Source: Syncephalastrum monosporum B8922 (lineage: Eukaryota; Mucoromycota; Mucoromycetes; Mucorales; Syncephalastraceae). Taken from it: a stretch of DNA of 64,000 nucleotides. The notes beneath the pieces were generated by a model, which worked only from the letters and a program-made list of their open reading frames with translations, ran no database searches and had not been told where the DNA came from. The stretch spans positions 124,001 to 188,000 of the forward strand of contig JNEN01001207.1 of assembly GCA_000697355.1 (NCBI GenBank), given 5' to 3'. Shown here one piece after another: positions 11,090-22,339 of the stretch; the stretch's first letter is position 1; every line of letters starts with the position of its first letter. A program made the translations under genes and the position numbers.

Positions 11090-13242
11090 ATGGACTCGTC
11101 GCCCGACTCACGGAACAAGCGACTCAAAGTTGGCCGTGCCTGTTATACTTGCAGGGCGAAAAAGATAAAGGTGTGTTTCCCAATTTCATTTTTTTCGTTT
11201 TTGCGTTCTCGTCTATCGCGATCCTCGGTTGCTATGCGATCAGTGTTGAGATGGCCTCATTGTGAGCAGGCCAGACAGTGTTAGCTTTAAACCACACATA
11301 AAGAATCTAGAAGAGGTTTGCGTCATTTCTTGTCTTATATTAGTCAGAAATACCTCCTTACGCAACCCGAGCCGCACTTGGACCATAGAAAAGTTACTGA
11401 TCACGTGCATGCTTTACTAACTGAACCGCTTGCTTTTGTTCTTTAAGTGCGATGGGTTACGGCCATGTATGCAGGTAAGACGAGAAAAAGCCGTATAAAT
11501 GAGATGTAATTTGACAGTTCTGATCCCCCTTCTTTCGGGAAGTGTAAAGGTAAACTGAAATCAGCCGCTTCATATACCAGTGCCACTCATGACTTCTCAG
11601 CGCGTAACAGACCTTGCACGTTCTACAAAGATGGATCATTCGATCCTGCCCAGGAACAGCTCGAGGAAACGTCCGGCACAGCCTCTTCGCCACCTGGATC
11701 AGGCGGTGATCCTCTTAATGTGGTGGACAACCCCGCTGAGAGCGATCTCTTATTCTCAGACACCAAAGACTCCAACTATACCCGCAGCAAACGACGAGGT
11801 CCACCTCTCGAGTCGCGTGCAAGCAATGTCTTGGCCACATTGGGCGATGGCCTGCGTAAATTGACTCTCTATGACGGCCAGGGTCAGAGCAAAGCATTTC
11901 AGGACAGCGAGCCGTTTGGGAGCTTTATCAAATGGCTTCCCGAACCACCGCTGCCCAGTCGGTACACCGGGTCGATTGAGATGCCGCCGCGCGACGCACA
12001 GATGCAGATGCTTGAGCAATATTTCACCGACCAATACGAAGTGTTTCCCATCATACCACGACGCTACATGTTTGATCAGCTCCGCTGCAAAGGCCCATTC
12101 ATCACACCCCTGCTCCTGAATGCTATATACTCCCGCGCCAGCCGGTTCTGCAATATACCGGGTCTACCTACGGCTGATGTCTTTTTCCACCGCGCCAAGA
12201 GACTCTTGGACGATTTTTTCGATGCCCCGCGCACCAGCACCGTTGTTGCGCTACTTTACATGAGCCTCTACGAGCACCCGCCGACGACCCATCGTGCCGG
12301 TAACCAGCACTGCCGTTCTTGGATATACAGCGGCATGGCCTTCCGTATGTGTATTGAATTAGGTCTGTTTACGCAAGAAAACATCAGCAAGGATCTTTCT
12401 GCAGACGAGATCGCTCTCCGCAGGCGGATATTTTGGTCCTGTTATTGTCTTGACAAATTCCAAAGCGGCGGCTGGGAACGTCCATGGATGCTGCCTGACG
12501 TGCTATGTCAGATCGACAAACTCGAGTGTCTAACCGAGGAAGATCCTGAAGAAAGGGTAATTTTGGACGGTTTGCGGTGCAAAGTCGAGCTGGCTTCGCT
12601 GGGTGCGGAGGGTATGATGCACTTGCGACGGATATGGACAGGCGACGACTCTGATTACAAAGAACACCAAGAGTCGCTGCAAAACCGCTTCCAAAACTTA
12701 CTGCGCGCCTTCCCGCCCTACCTACAATTCACGCCAACTGGATCGCTTTCGGTGGAGGAAGTTCTCCAACTCCCGCAACCGCGGCCCATGGTGGTCGATC
12801 TACACTTGCTCTACAACGTCTGCATCCTGGATATTCTCGCCCGATCACCCAATAATGCCTACAATCAGTTTCAACGACGCGTGTACGCCACATGTGTGAC
12901 GCAGCTCGCGCACTTTGCCCTCGAACGGCCCTCAGCCATCCTGAAATTTGATTTTGTGATGCACGCACTCATCATGGCTATCAAAGTCCACGCGAAGAAT
13001 CTGTACAATGCCGACATAAACCTCGCGCGTCAGTCTTGGGCCATGTTTGACAAATCAGTCATGATCATCCACAAATTGCGGCAGCACGCTATCATTCCAA
13101 ATAGCACAAAGTTCTTGCAGCAACTCGGCTCTTCGATGGAAGGCGGGGGGCCGAGTAGTATGGCACGGGACGCAAGCAGTGGTGTAGGTGATAGCAGTAG
13201 TACTGCAAATCATGTCATGGAACCTTATCCACCGCTACCTCC

Positions 13243-13284
<42 letters not shown>

Positions 13285-13933
13285 ACGTCCAGACTATGGG
13301 GATCCATCGAACAATGTATTGGACAACTACAACATGAAGATGTACATGGATCAGCACCAGCAACAGCAGCAGCCTCCTCCACCGCAGCCCACGCGACACT
13401 CGGGACACGGCGGCTACGATCGGGAAAAATCAGGCAACAACCATGATTTTGTCGTTCTATCTATGGGCGGGCACCAGGATTGGAACACAGCTGTAGCTGC
13501 AGCCGCAGGATTCCATAGACCAGATTCGCCACAAACATCTCATGGAACGGCGAACATGCAAAATTCTATCTTGATGGAAGGCTTTTCAACGTCTCAACCA
13601 CGAGCGTCATCCTCGTCAACCTCATCTGTTGCTTCCTCTATGATGCCAGGGCCGTCCGCCACAGGTGTCGACAGCAGCCTAGATATCATGACACAGCCTC
13701 CTACGCCTTTATCGCTGCGACACCCCCAGGACGTGATGTTGCCCCAGCCGGGCGTGATCATGTCCCATCAACAAAATATTGCTCAACCGCAACAACAACA
13801 ACAACAACAGCAAAAGCATTCACATTCCCAGCAACAGCCACAGCGGCAGCAGGCACCGCCCTCGAGTCATTCTGCTGCCGCACAAGAGCCAATGTACGAT
13901 CCCCACCATCCAAGCTGGCTTTTCGACCATTGA
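11090..13933 (+). CDS. Zn(II)2Cys6 transcription factor with fungal_trans domain
   Basis: Fungus-specific DNA-binding regulator, presumed nuclear. Three exons (11090-11170, 11448-11474, 11543-13933) give 832 residues. The zinc cluster is split over all three exons: CYTCRAKKIK, CDGLRPCMQ, CKGK. This supplies five cysteines at canonical spacing, and the sixth is in RNRPCTFY after an unusually long loop of 23 residues. Exon 3 was chosen to start at 11543 because only that acceptor restores C5 in frame. The middle homology region (about residues 155-500) holds the fungal_trans features QYFTDQYEVFPIIPRRYMFD, RSWIYSGMAFRMCIELGL and RRRIFWSCYCLDKF. The C-terminal 280 residues are low complexity, with three Gln-rich tracts typical of activation domains. 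Target genes are unknown. Confidence 0.88.
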
Positions 13934-14322
13934 TGATACTATACTTTTTCTTTTCCTTGTACATTACGTATTATATCAAAGCATCACGCTTCCTCTTGAT
14001 CTAGGCACCTCTTGTCAATATAATCCCACTCACACCGTTCTTCGCATACTTTAAGCACATTTTACCTACGTGAGTACGCGTACGCGTGCAAATGGAACTT
14101 TCAGCGACATGCGGCCCCATGTTCATGTGTAACATAAATGGGAACATAGCTATATATGTGTACAACATCATTCCCTCTTGGCATCAAGAAAGGAGGTGGG
14201 TTTGAAATACCATGACGAGGGTATTATCTTTACTACTACAGGAATGTATAACGTATGATAGAGTACAGAGAGTAATTAACGAGTACAGAAGGGTATGCTT
14301 CAAAACATCTAAGCTTAAATAA
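13934..14322. other. Convergent 3' spacer
   Basis: AT-rich 3' flanks of two convergent genes. No coding or RNA feature seen. Confidence 0.5.
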
Positions 14323-15458
14323 TTATTGCTGCTGCGCAGACGAAGAGACTTGCGACATTTCCGGATCCACCGCACTGGACTGGGGAGAGTGGTCCTGCGG
14401 CCGGCCATGCTCTCGGCCCATTTTCTTCGCGATCCAATCGCGAACGAAGTGGAATAAAAACTGCAAAAAGTATACAATGACGAAGCAGACACCCACGCCG
14501 ATGTACCATCCCGCTGCTACAGCTCCCTGGCTCCAGGCAAGGAAAGGGTATACCCACCAGTGAAGACTAATACGTAGGGAACATGAATACGAAAATTGGG
14601 TATGGGTAGGCATATCTCTGACTTACCTGCCCCAGCCAATGAATGTGAGGAACATGTAGAAGATGATGGTAATCACAATGAGAACGACAATATTCACTCG
14701 CATCTTCATGCGGTTGAAGCACGAGTCGGTGAACATCAAGAACCATGAGACACCGTGCAACGATGTGTTCAGCCACCACTCAAGCGTCGGGGTATTCTCT
14801 AAGCACCAGATATGAGTGACCAGTGTCCCTCATAGACCATTTTGGATACTTACTGACATTAAGAGCATCTGCAGAAAGTGCGGACCAGTATACAATGGGG
14901 GTGATAATACTTTTAAAAAACATATCACATGCATGTCAGTCGTCGGCCAATTTTCGGTCCACTGGGCGGACTTACTTGAACACCAAAACCGTGTGGTACA
15001 GGTAAACGTAGAGGTAATTGAGTGCTGCGGGTTGCTTAAAAAATGAGCGGAGATCCTTGTGCAGCAAGTAGCAGACATGGTGATAAACGGCAGTCTGCAC
15101 GCACCAAGGCAAAGGTAAGATAGAAATACACATTGATGTGAGTGGATGGCGTCATTAGTTTCTGCAATGCATGCTTATTTGTTATAGTATTTACCACCAG
15201 GTAGGCATGCAGGCCAATGTATGTCAAATGCGTGAAGTAGACAAAATAGGATCGCATGCTTCCCTCAATGGCGGAAGTGGCAATACTCGTCCACATTATG
15301 ACGGTCGAGTATAGGACGAGAGGAATGCGAATTGCCAAAAATACTTTGGAAGACACCCAGTAAGATGTTACCGCACGCTCAGGCTCAAAATTGTCGAGGC
15401 TGAACCACCGAATGACGGCCGAGCCCGAGGGAGGGAGCCGTTCGTCGTTGTACGGCAT
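14323..15458 (-). CDS. Rolling-stone/FAR-17a-like multi-pass membrane protein
   Basis: Predicted integral membrane protein of unknown activity. Five reverse-strand exons (15458-15195, 15094-14976, 14909-14854, 14798-14627, 14566-14323) join to 284 residues with six or seven hydrophobic helices. Visible segments include SYFVYFTHLTYIGLHAYLV, NYLYVYLYHTVLVF, IITPIVYWSALSADALN and TLEWWLNTSLHGVSWFLMF. The last two, with a tryptophan/histidine-rich segment before FTDSCFNRMKMR and a late FSLHWWVYPFLAW-like helix, resemble the Rost (rolling stone) and FAR-17a/AIG1 families; I rely on recall of that pattern, not a search. The soluble C-terminal tail of about 40 residues is Ser/Gln-rich. Exon 2 was fixed by the join LV|TAVYHH, which removes a frame reading into unrelated sequence. 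Confidence 0.7.
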
Positions 15459-16053
15459 CGGAAGTGAGCGAGGTTGTCGTTCGAGGAGGAAGAGAAAAAA
15501 GAGAAAAGGAAAAAAAAATAGACCAAGAGCGGGTTTAATGGATGATGTGCTACACGTCTTAATTCTATACTCATTCTATGCGGAGAGGAAAATCGTACGC
15601 TTCTCTCAGGCGGAGTGGACTCGAAAAAATTGTAAAAGGCAACGTAGGTTTCAGACGCGTTGCATACGCCGCTGCGAAGATACTGAGTGGTGAACACAGG
15701 ACCATATGCTCCATGATGTTTGCTTCTCACTCCTTTTTGTGCTTCCGGGATTCATCACCTCAAACTAGTCCATTAATTCTTCCAGTATTTACCTTGGCAG
15801 TTGCTTGCCCGAGGTATACCAATAGATAATCAATGAAGCAGCCTATATGTTAAACAGTGGCGTCATGTTTCGCATCCATGTATGTGTTCGTATATATCAT
15901 ATATGGTATACCATGAGAAGTAATGGAAGGAAACCGAAGAAATTTCACAAAAATAAATCAACACAAAAAATTACACTATATGATTTATTTCTTCTTTCCG
16001 CCGTCAAGAAGGTTATGTGTAAGTTGTTGTATGGAGCCATAGGAAAGAAATGT
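15459..16053. other. Spacer between two reverse-strand genes
   Basis: Promoter of the membrane protein on the left and 3' flank of the TMEM62-like gene on the right. No gene-like open frame. Confidence 0.5.
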
Positions 16054-18776
16054 TTACATTTTGAGGCTTACAAAACCCAGTTTTTTGTTGCTCTTCATCC
16101 GCCGACTCTTGATGTGGGGGCTGCCGTGGATAGAAGAGGAGGTGGAGGAGGTGCCGCCTTCTTCACCTGACGACGCGGATGACAAGGTCGCGGTGGGGAT
16201 GGGCTCTATAGGCTCAACTAATAGACTGTTTGGTTTGCCCTCATCAAGATCGACTGGTACGTGCTTGAGTCGTTCCGTACGCAAGAGCATACCCCGTATT
16301 TGCATAACACCGCAAAAGACGATCCACATTGAAAGCATATTGCACACAAGCGTCCGCCTGCCACCGTAAAAGGACGCGAGCGCAACGAGCTCCGAGGCGC
16401 GCCACAGCCAGTAGAGAGCTTGCAGACCCTTGAACCACGCTGCCTCGCGTCGTCCTCGGGTTTGGTAGGCAAACAGAATGATGAATGCTGCTACATCGAG
16501 CCACACTTCGCCCGCGGCAAACATCCATGTGTCGGCGATTGGGACCCATTCGTCGCCGAATTTAAGGCCCCACAGATAAAATGTACCAAAGCGAGTGTCC
16601 TTGCTGTCACCCGAAGGAATGAACTCGGCTTGAAACCAAGGGAGAGTTACAAGCGCGAGCAGAAAGAGGATGCTGGCGACCCAGCAGACTGGCTGCTCTT
16701 CAGGGAATTGGACAAACCCATTGAGGAACGTGGGAGTCAATGCGGGCATGCGTGGTACTACCAGGAGCACAAAAAGCATAGTGGCAATGCCGAAAAGCGT
16801 TATGCCTTGCAACTAGATCAAATGCAGATGTCAGCATACAAGAATAATATCAAAGTGGGAAACACTTGCCACTTTGGCCATGCTTGAGGAGATGATAAAT
16901 TCGCCAGGACCACCCGCGATCTCACCACGTTTTCCGTCTAGGCGGAACTCATTGGTAGCTTCAGCGAGCAAATCTCGCTGTGGTGTCACGAGTCGAATTG
17001 TCAACATGTGCTGCCGTCCGTCGTCATAACGGGCAGGCTCCCATGACGCCGTCCAAAAATCGTCTCGCGGGCGTCTGACCTGTGTTTCCAGCCGTTTACC
17101 GTCCACATAAATTTCAGCCTGTGCATCCTCTGGTGTGAAGAACGAAAGGAAGCGGATATGACTGCTTGTTTTCAGGCGATCGAGTGGTTCTTTATGGGGG
17201 AGAGCATAACGGTCGTCCTTGGGGTTGGTAATCATGATCACAGGATCGGATTTTAAGCGTTCAGTCGGCCAGAGGAGAGACTGCATCGCTGTACGATACG
17301 AGATGGGTGGTATCTGCCCGAGCGGCATCGCCACGTCGACAAACGAGATAAGGTCGTGGTCGACCGCAACGATACGATACATGCCATGGACCATCATGTC
17401 GCCGAGCTCAAGCTCGAGCGAATGTGCCCTGGGATCGTACCATTTGAGGACATCACCGAGACCTGCAGGTATAAGTTGACAATCAAAAGGAAATAAGCGT
17501 GTGCCAGCCACAAAGAGGGGAAGATTGATAAGACAGAAAAAGGAGGCAGAAAACACACCTACTGCTAAGCGGTGAAGATGGCCGCAAAAGTAGATACTGT
17601 AGCTGCGCGCTAGGTCACGGAAAGTCTGACCTTTGCTCGACGTGCCAAAGACCATGGTCGTTGTGGGATAATGCGAAAACTATAACATGCAGAAATGATG
17701 AGCACCGTACGCTTTCACGTGATACAGGCACTGACGACAAATGTGTGATTGTAGGGGTCAGCGGGCGATAATGTGTCTGCGAGGCGGTCCATCGTTTTTG
17801 AAGTCAGGTAGCCAAAAAAGTTGAAGGGACGAGAGGGGCCGCGTTTCGGACTGTCCATGAATAAGCATAAACAAAGAAGGTAGAATGAGCCACTTTTTTC
17901 TTTATGTTTTTCATGTGCGTTTTTGTCCTGTGTTTACCAAGCATCGATGGCGACGAAGCGGTACCGACCATAGTGTGGTGCCAGTTGCCAGGAATAAATA
18001 CCACGACCAGACTCGACAAGGTCGGCGCTCTTTCCGTAGGTCCGATAAAGATTGGCGCGCGACTGCCATGAAGGCAGATCAAAACAGTCATGGTTCCCAC
18101 GCATATCGTACCACGGCATGGAAGTTGCGCCTTGTTGGATGGCTTGTTGGTACATTTGCCACTCTTCAATGTACTGCTGCGATGTGACCCGCTTCACGTC
18201 TTTGGCATCGGTCAAATCACCCGTGACCACAACAAAATCGGGCCTATCGAAAAGAAATCACTCAATGCATGAACACAGACTGACACACGTTATACATATG
18301 TCTAGTTTTGTGTTTTATGAAAAACGTGTGTGTTTCATGTGGATGTATTGGCGGACCGCGGTCGAACTTACCGCACACTCGGGAGGATGGACTGGATGAA
18401 ATGTAGAAAATGCAGCGTATGACCCTTGCCGCGGTATTTTGACAGATGCAAGTCAGATATCTAAATGGGACATGCGAATCAAATCCTGCTAAGCAATCCA
18501 GCTGCAGACCAAAAGCATGTGCCTTATCATGTTCCTTACTTGGACAAAATAGAAGAGGTTGTCGGGTGAGTCGGTTAACGTCACGTTGCTATAGGTATGA
18601 AATGGTGGAATTTGATTCTTGTCGTTTTTAGAACGATAAGGACGCCACGATTGGAGCCAGGACGTCGACCGCAGCTCGCTTGTCGATGTCCAGTAAAGGT
18701 GACAGGCGCGTATAGAACAGAGCGCGACGATCAGCAACCAAACCGAGGCCGACTGTTTTCCGGTAGATATGAGCAT
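16054..18776 (-). CDS. TMEM62-like calcineurin-type phosphoesterase, membrane-bound
   Basis: Predicted metallophosphoesterase with a C-terminal membrane domain, like animal and plant TMEM62; substrate unknown. Seven reverse-strand exons (18776-18540, 18460-18372, 18243-17938, 17850-17736, 17679-17559, 17462-16873, 16812-16054) give about 738 residues. An N-terminal anchor (SVWLLIVALCSI) precedes the catalytic domain. Metal-site motifs appear in order: ISDLHLSKY, TGDLTDAKD, MRGNHDCFD, FSHYPTTTM and YFCGHLHRL. A beta-rich region (ELGDMMVHGMYRIVAVDHDLISFVD) follows, as in TMEM62. At least five hydrophobic helices lie in the last 250 residues, before a Ser-rich tail. The exon 4 donor (GTCAGT) and exon 6 donor (GTGGCA) are weak and chosen by frame, so those two joins may be off by a few residues. 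Confidence 0.85.
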
Positions 18777-19060
18777 CTTCTTGACCGAAGTAGATAAGAA
18801 GGAAGGAGTAAAGAGGGAAATAAAAAATAGAAGGGAAAAGAAAGACCAAAGTATTTGTCAACAATGGGTTGGACACCAAAGTAAAACTCAAAAGGAGCAG
18901 CAGGGCAGGATTATCATACTATAGGCTTTTTGTTTGTGGTCATGCGCACCCACACCCAATCCCAATCTCAATCTCAACAAAGAACGCACACACGCACAAT
19001 CTTGTCACTGACAGGGCATTTCGTCAAATATGGTTTTTATTGAACAAAACCACCATCACC
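18777..19060. other. Short spacer
   Basis: Promoter of the TMEM62-like gene and 3' flank of the uL23 gene, both read leftwards. Nothing else seen. Confidence 0.45.
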
Positions 19061-19785
19061 TTAGATCAGACCAATCTAGAGATCCATATTAGCACCTGTT
19101 TCTTTCTCGCAACCCGTCTGCGGTTATAATTACCTTGTTGGCAACGTCAAGAGCATCCACATCAGCGGTCAGGCGGACGAAAGCCTTCTTCTTGCCGTCG
19201 GGTCTGGTTTTGCAGAGGTAAAGAAAATGGCGTCAATAATGTGGTGAAGAATGGCATGGCAGCCAGCCATTGAAATAATTATAAAGTTGAATTTACCTGA
19301 TGAGGGTGTTGACGCTCAGGGCCTCGACATCATAAAGACGCTTGACGGCATCCTTGATCTGGTGCTTGTTGGACTTGGTGTCGACAACGAAGGTCAAGGT
19401 GTTGTGCTCCTCAATCTTCTTCATGGCCGTCTCGGTGTTGAGGGGGAAGCGAATGACGCGGTACTGGTCCATGCGGGGGAGGTGGGGCACAGACTTGCGC
19501 GCATACTTGGGCTTGCGCGACAGACGAAGGGTCTTGGGGCGGAAGAAGTGGGTCGAGGTGCGCACCTTGCGAACCGACTTGCTGTGAACACCCTTGAGGG
19601 CAGCCTTCTTGGTGGCAGCAGCCTTTTTGGTCGAAGCTAATATGATATATCATCCATCCGTCAGTCTCATCCATCCATCCAGCAAATTATTCATCCATCC
19701 GTCGACACACGGTATCGTTTCGTTCGTTTCGTTGTCGTATGATGGGTAGTTTGTCATTTGCCATACCAGCGTTCTTGGGCGCCAT
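19061..19785 (-). CDS. RPL25: 60S ribosomal protein uL23 (L25/L23a)
   Basis: Large-subunit ribosomal protein at the exit-tunnel rim, docking site for SRP. Four reverse-strand exons (19785-19767, 19636-19297, 19203-19134, 19075-19061) give 147 residues. Exon 1 encodes only MAPKNA, and the last exon only IGLI plus stop, giving the conserved VANKIG ending. The basic Ala/Lys tail ([16 protein letters not shown]) is followed by the conserved [57 protein letters not shown] and [17 protein letters not shown]. Without the tiny terminal exon the frame would run into VIITADG and end wrongly, which is why it was included. Codon use is strongly biased, as expected for high expression. Confidence 0.96.
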
Positions 19786-19998
19786 GGATACCAAGTAGAG
19801 AGAGAGGGAGCTTACTTCTTACCGCTTTGGGCCAACCTCAAAGCCTCCACCCTCCGCCCACACAAACTTGCCCTCCCGCCCCTCCAAATTAGGAAACCCT
19901 CATTTTCCATTGTCGATGTTCTTCAGCAGACCGATCCATGGGTTTTTGACGACTCCTCTCGCGCAACGTTTTTTTATTCTATAAGGTTCGTTCTTCTT

Positions 19999-20802
19999 TT
20001 ATTGAACGTGTCTACGCTTTAGCTCATCTGACAGCATGTACAGTTTGCCTTTAAACGATGTGAGAAGTGCGAGAGGGATATTGATAATAAAAATCCAAAT
20101 GGTAAAAAAGAGTTGGCCGCATCCTGCCGTCCCAAAATCGTCTGTGCGTGTCGCAGTGCAACATAGAGAGACAACAGCAATGCACAGAATACCAATGAGC
20201 AGCTGAATGCAGATATCCACCCTGCGATAATACATGACGGCCTGTACCATGTATCTATATTTGCGCGGTAGTTCAGCTTGCTGCGTGCCTCTTCTTTTCG
20301 TTGCTGTCGCCTGGCGCGACAAGTAATCCCGGCGTTCCCACATGAGCGGCACCAACGTGTAGATAGCAACGTAGATGGCCAGGTAGGCTGTACTTAGTCC
20401 CATGATACTGATGAGTAGGTGATAAAGTCTGTCTTTGAGTGGATAGCTGTCTTCGATGAATTGCAGGTACGAGATTGCAGCTGGAATGAAACCAACACAT
20501 GTCAATAGAGCAAAGCGGGCGTTGATCTTGCTGAGGTTATCATCTGATAGCTTTTGGATGATTGGCTCAATGACTTTGGCCAAGTCTTCTCCTGTCATGA
20601 GTGGCGGCTCCGTCTGTTGCTGCTCCCTTGTATTATCGGCTGTTAGGCTGCTTCCGCTGACTATCGACGCTTGATGCATACCGTCGACAGGGCAGTTGCG
20701 GTATGACGATGCGTCAGCTTTCACCGGACGAACCGTTTCCATATGGATATTGGTAGAATACGTGTCAACCATACTGCGACGGGGAATATTTATCGTTCGC
20801 AA
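19999..20802 (-). CDS. Orphan four-helix membrane protein, intronless
   Basis: Unrecognised protein of 267 residues from a single exon. Residues 1-85 are polar and Ser/Thr/Gln-rich. Four hydrophobic segments follow: FALLTCVGFIPAAISYL, LLISIMGLSTAYLAIYVAIY, IQLLIGILCIAVVSLC and LFFTIWIFIINIPLALL. A basic loop (RRDYLSRQATATKRRGTQQ) separates helices 2 and 3, and a charged end (DELKRRHVQ) follows helix 4. The clean open frame and helix pattern argue for a real gene. The first ATG is used; a second ATG ten codons in is also possible. It is divergent from PTP synthase with about 890 bases between. Confidence 0.7.
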   Translation of the reverse strand: MRTINIPRRSMVDTYSTNIHMETVRPVKADASSYRNCPVDGMHQASIVSGSSLTADNTREQQQTEPPLMTGEDLAKVIEPIIQKLSDDNLSKINARFALLTCVGFIPAAISYLQFIEDSYPLKDRLYHLLISIMGLSTAYLAIYVAIYTLVPLMWERRDYLSRQATATKRRGTQQAELPRKYRYMVQAVMYYRRVDICIQLLIGILCIAVVSLCCTATRTDDFGTAGCGQLFFTIWIFIINIPLALLTSFKGKLYMLSDELKRRHVQ

Positions 20803-21688
20803 GAAAACTCAATATAAGAAAAAAGAGCGATATGCTCATAACTATCACCTCTTCCATTTATACATCTACTTTTTTCTGTGGTTCTCCCTGCTGGCGCCGC
20901 CACAGCCGCTGGGTCATACAGATATGGTATTGCCAGGTAATGATAATGTTACACAACCAAAAACCTGAGGTTCGGGCTGACTGGATGGTCAAATTATGCA
21001 AAATCAGGTCAGTGGATCGCTCACTTGAAATTGATCATCGTCTGCTGGTCATCCAGGCTCTCAGCTCATGGTAAGCACGCTTTGCTTTGTACTAGAAGCT
21101 CAATAATGTCTACTAATACTGGCTTAACTCATTGACTGTGAACATAAGATGCCAAGACGAGAAGAGTAGAAATGGAAGCTTCTATCTTAGAAACGAGGAT
21201 ATGAGCGGCGCCATGGGTGAGAGCAGAAATTTATAGTAAACTGGCGCACTTCTGTAAACCTTCTACTGGATTCCCCTTTTCATTTGAACGATATGCTCGC
21301 TTGTAGAGACATGTATCATGTGGGGTTTTTTCTTGGGTCTGCAGATCCTGTAAGACGGTGCTATGACGTACATGTACGAGGGCAACTCCCCAAAGTAATA
21401 CCAAAAGAAGCTGGAGGTTTGCCCGACATCTAGTGGTGCGCAGGTGTATGCAGATAGCACACTTCCTCATTGGTCCGACGACAAGAGCTTGCCAATCGCT
21501 GCGCGGTGGAAGATCGGGTTCGAAGCTACTGCGCGGCGCGTCTGGCTTTCCCTGGCCTGTGCATCGGTCTTTCCCACGGCTTCGATGCATTTTGCTCCCG
21601 GATTTTCGCCCAGACGCCGCTCCCTTCCCCTTTTCCTCACCGCACAGTGGGCTTTTCCCCCCCCCCCCCCCCCTTTCTTTGGACTGGT
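20803..21688. other. Divergent promoter region, ends in C17 tract
   Basis: Shared upstream region of the orphan membrane protein and PTP synthase. Open frames here are out of frame with any homology. A run of 17 C at 21657-21673 lies 15 bases before the PTP synthase ATG. Confidence 0.5.
21657..21673 (+). repeat. Homopolymer C17 in 5' leader
   Basis: Seventeen consecutive C residues end 15 bases before the start codon of PTP synthase. Such runs are length-unstable and can form i-motif or G-quadruplex structures on the two strands. Confidence 0.85.
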
Positions 21689-22339
21689 ATGGCTCCCATT
21701 TCCTACCTGACCCGCACCGAATCGTTCTCAGCAGCCCACCGTCTACACTCGCCGCTGCTTTCGGACGCTGAGAACCACTCGCTTTACGGCAAATGCAACC
21801 ACCCCAATTACCACGGTCACAATTACAAAGGTACCGCTTCTAGTTGTCCGTGTCGTAGATCGCCAGGAGTAATGTCTTGTTCATTTTGTGCAGTGGAAAT
21901 AACCTTACGCGGCAAGATTGACCCCGTTACCGGCATGGTCCTGAATATGGTGGACCTCAAGGAGTGCATACGAACGTCTATACTTGACAAGCTCGACCAC
22001 AAAAATTTGGTATGCGACTTACGGGTGGAGGATGTCTGTGCGAGCGCAACTCATGACCTATATGCTCTCCTTATTTTATAGGATGCCGATGTCACTTACT
22101 TTCAGGACAGGCCAAGGTGCGAAATCCTTTAAATATTTGACAGCAAGCTGACTCAGTTATATAGCACGACCGAGAATTTAGCCGTCTACATTTGGGACAG
22201 TTTTGAGGCCGTCTTCAAACACCACCCTGCTTGCGATCGAGTGCGTCTCTACAGGGTCAAGATTCACGAGACAGAACGGAACTCTGTGGAATACATGGGA
22301 GAAGAGTCAGCAGAAACGAACGGCAATCATGCCGTTTAG
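21689..22339 (+). CDS. 6-pyruvoyl-tetrahydropterin synthase
   Basis: Second enzyme of tetrahydrobiopterin synthesis, converting 7,8-dihydroneopterin triphosphate to 6-pyruvoyl-tetrahydropterin with loss of triphosphate. Four exons (21689-21830, 21894-22009, 22082-22116, 22165-22339) give 155 residues, close to the animal enzyme (about 145). Zinc ligands are the His in ESFSAAHRLH and the two in NYHGHNY; the catalytic Cys is in YGKCNHPN. Downstream, MVLNMVDLKECI, LDKLDHKNLD, TTENLAVYIWDSF and VRLYRVKIHETERN match the family, including the conserved Glu in HETERN. Yeast and most Dikarya lack this enzyme, whereas BH4 synthesis is described in Mortierella. Its presence therefore fits an early-diverging fungus. 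Confidence 0.95.
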
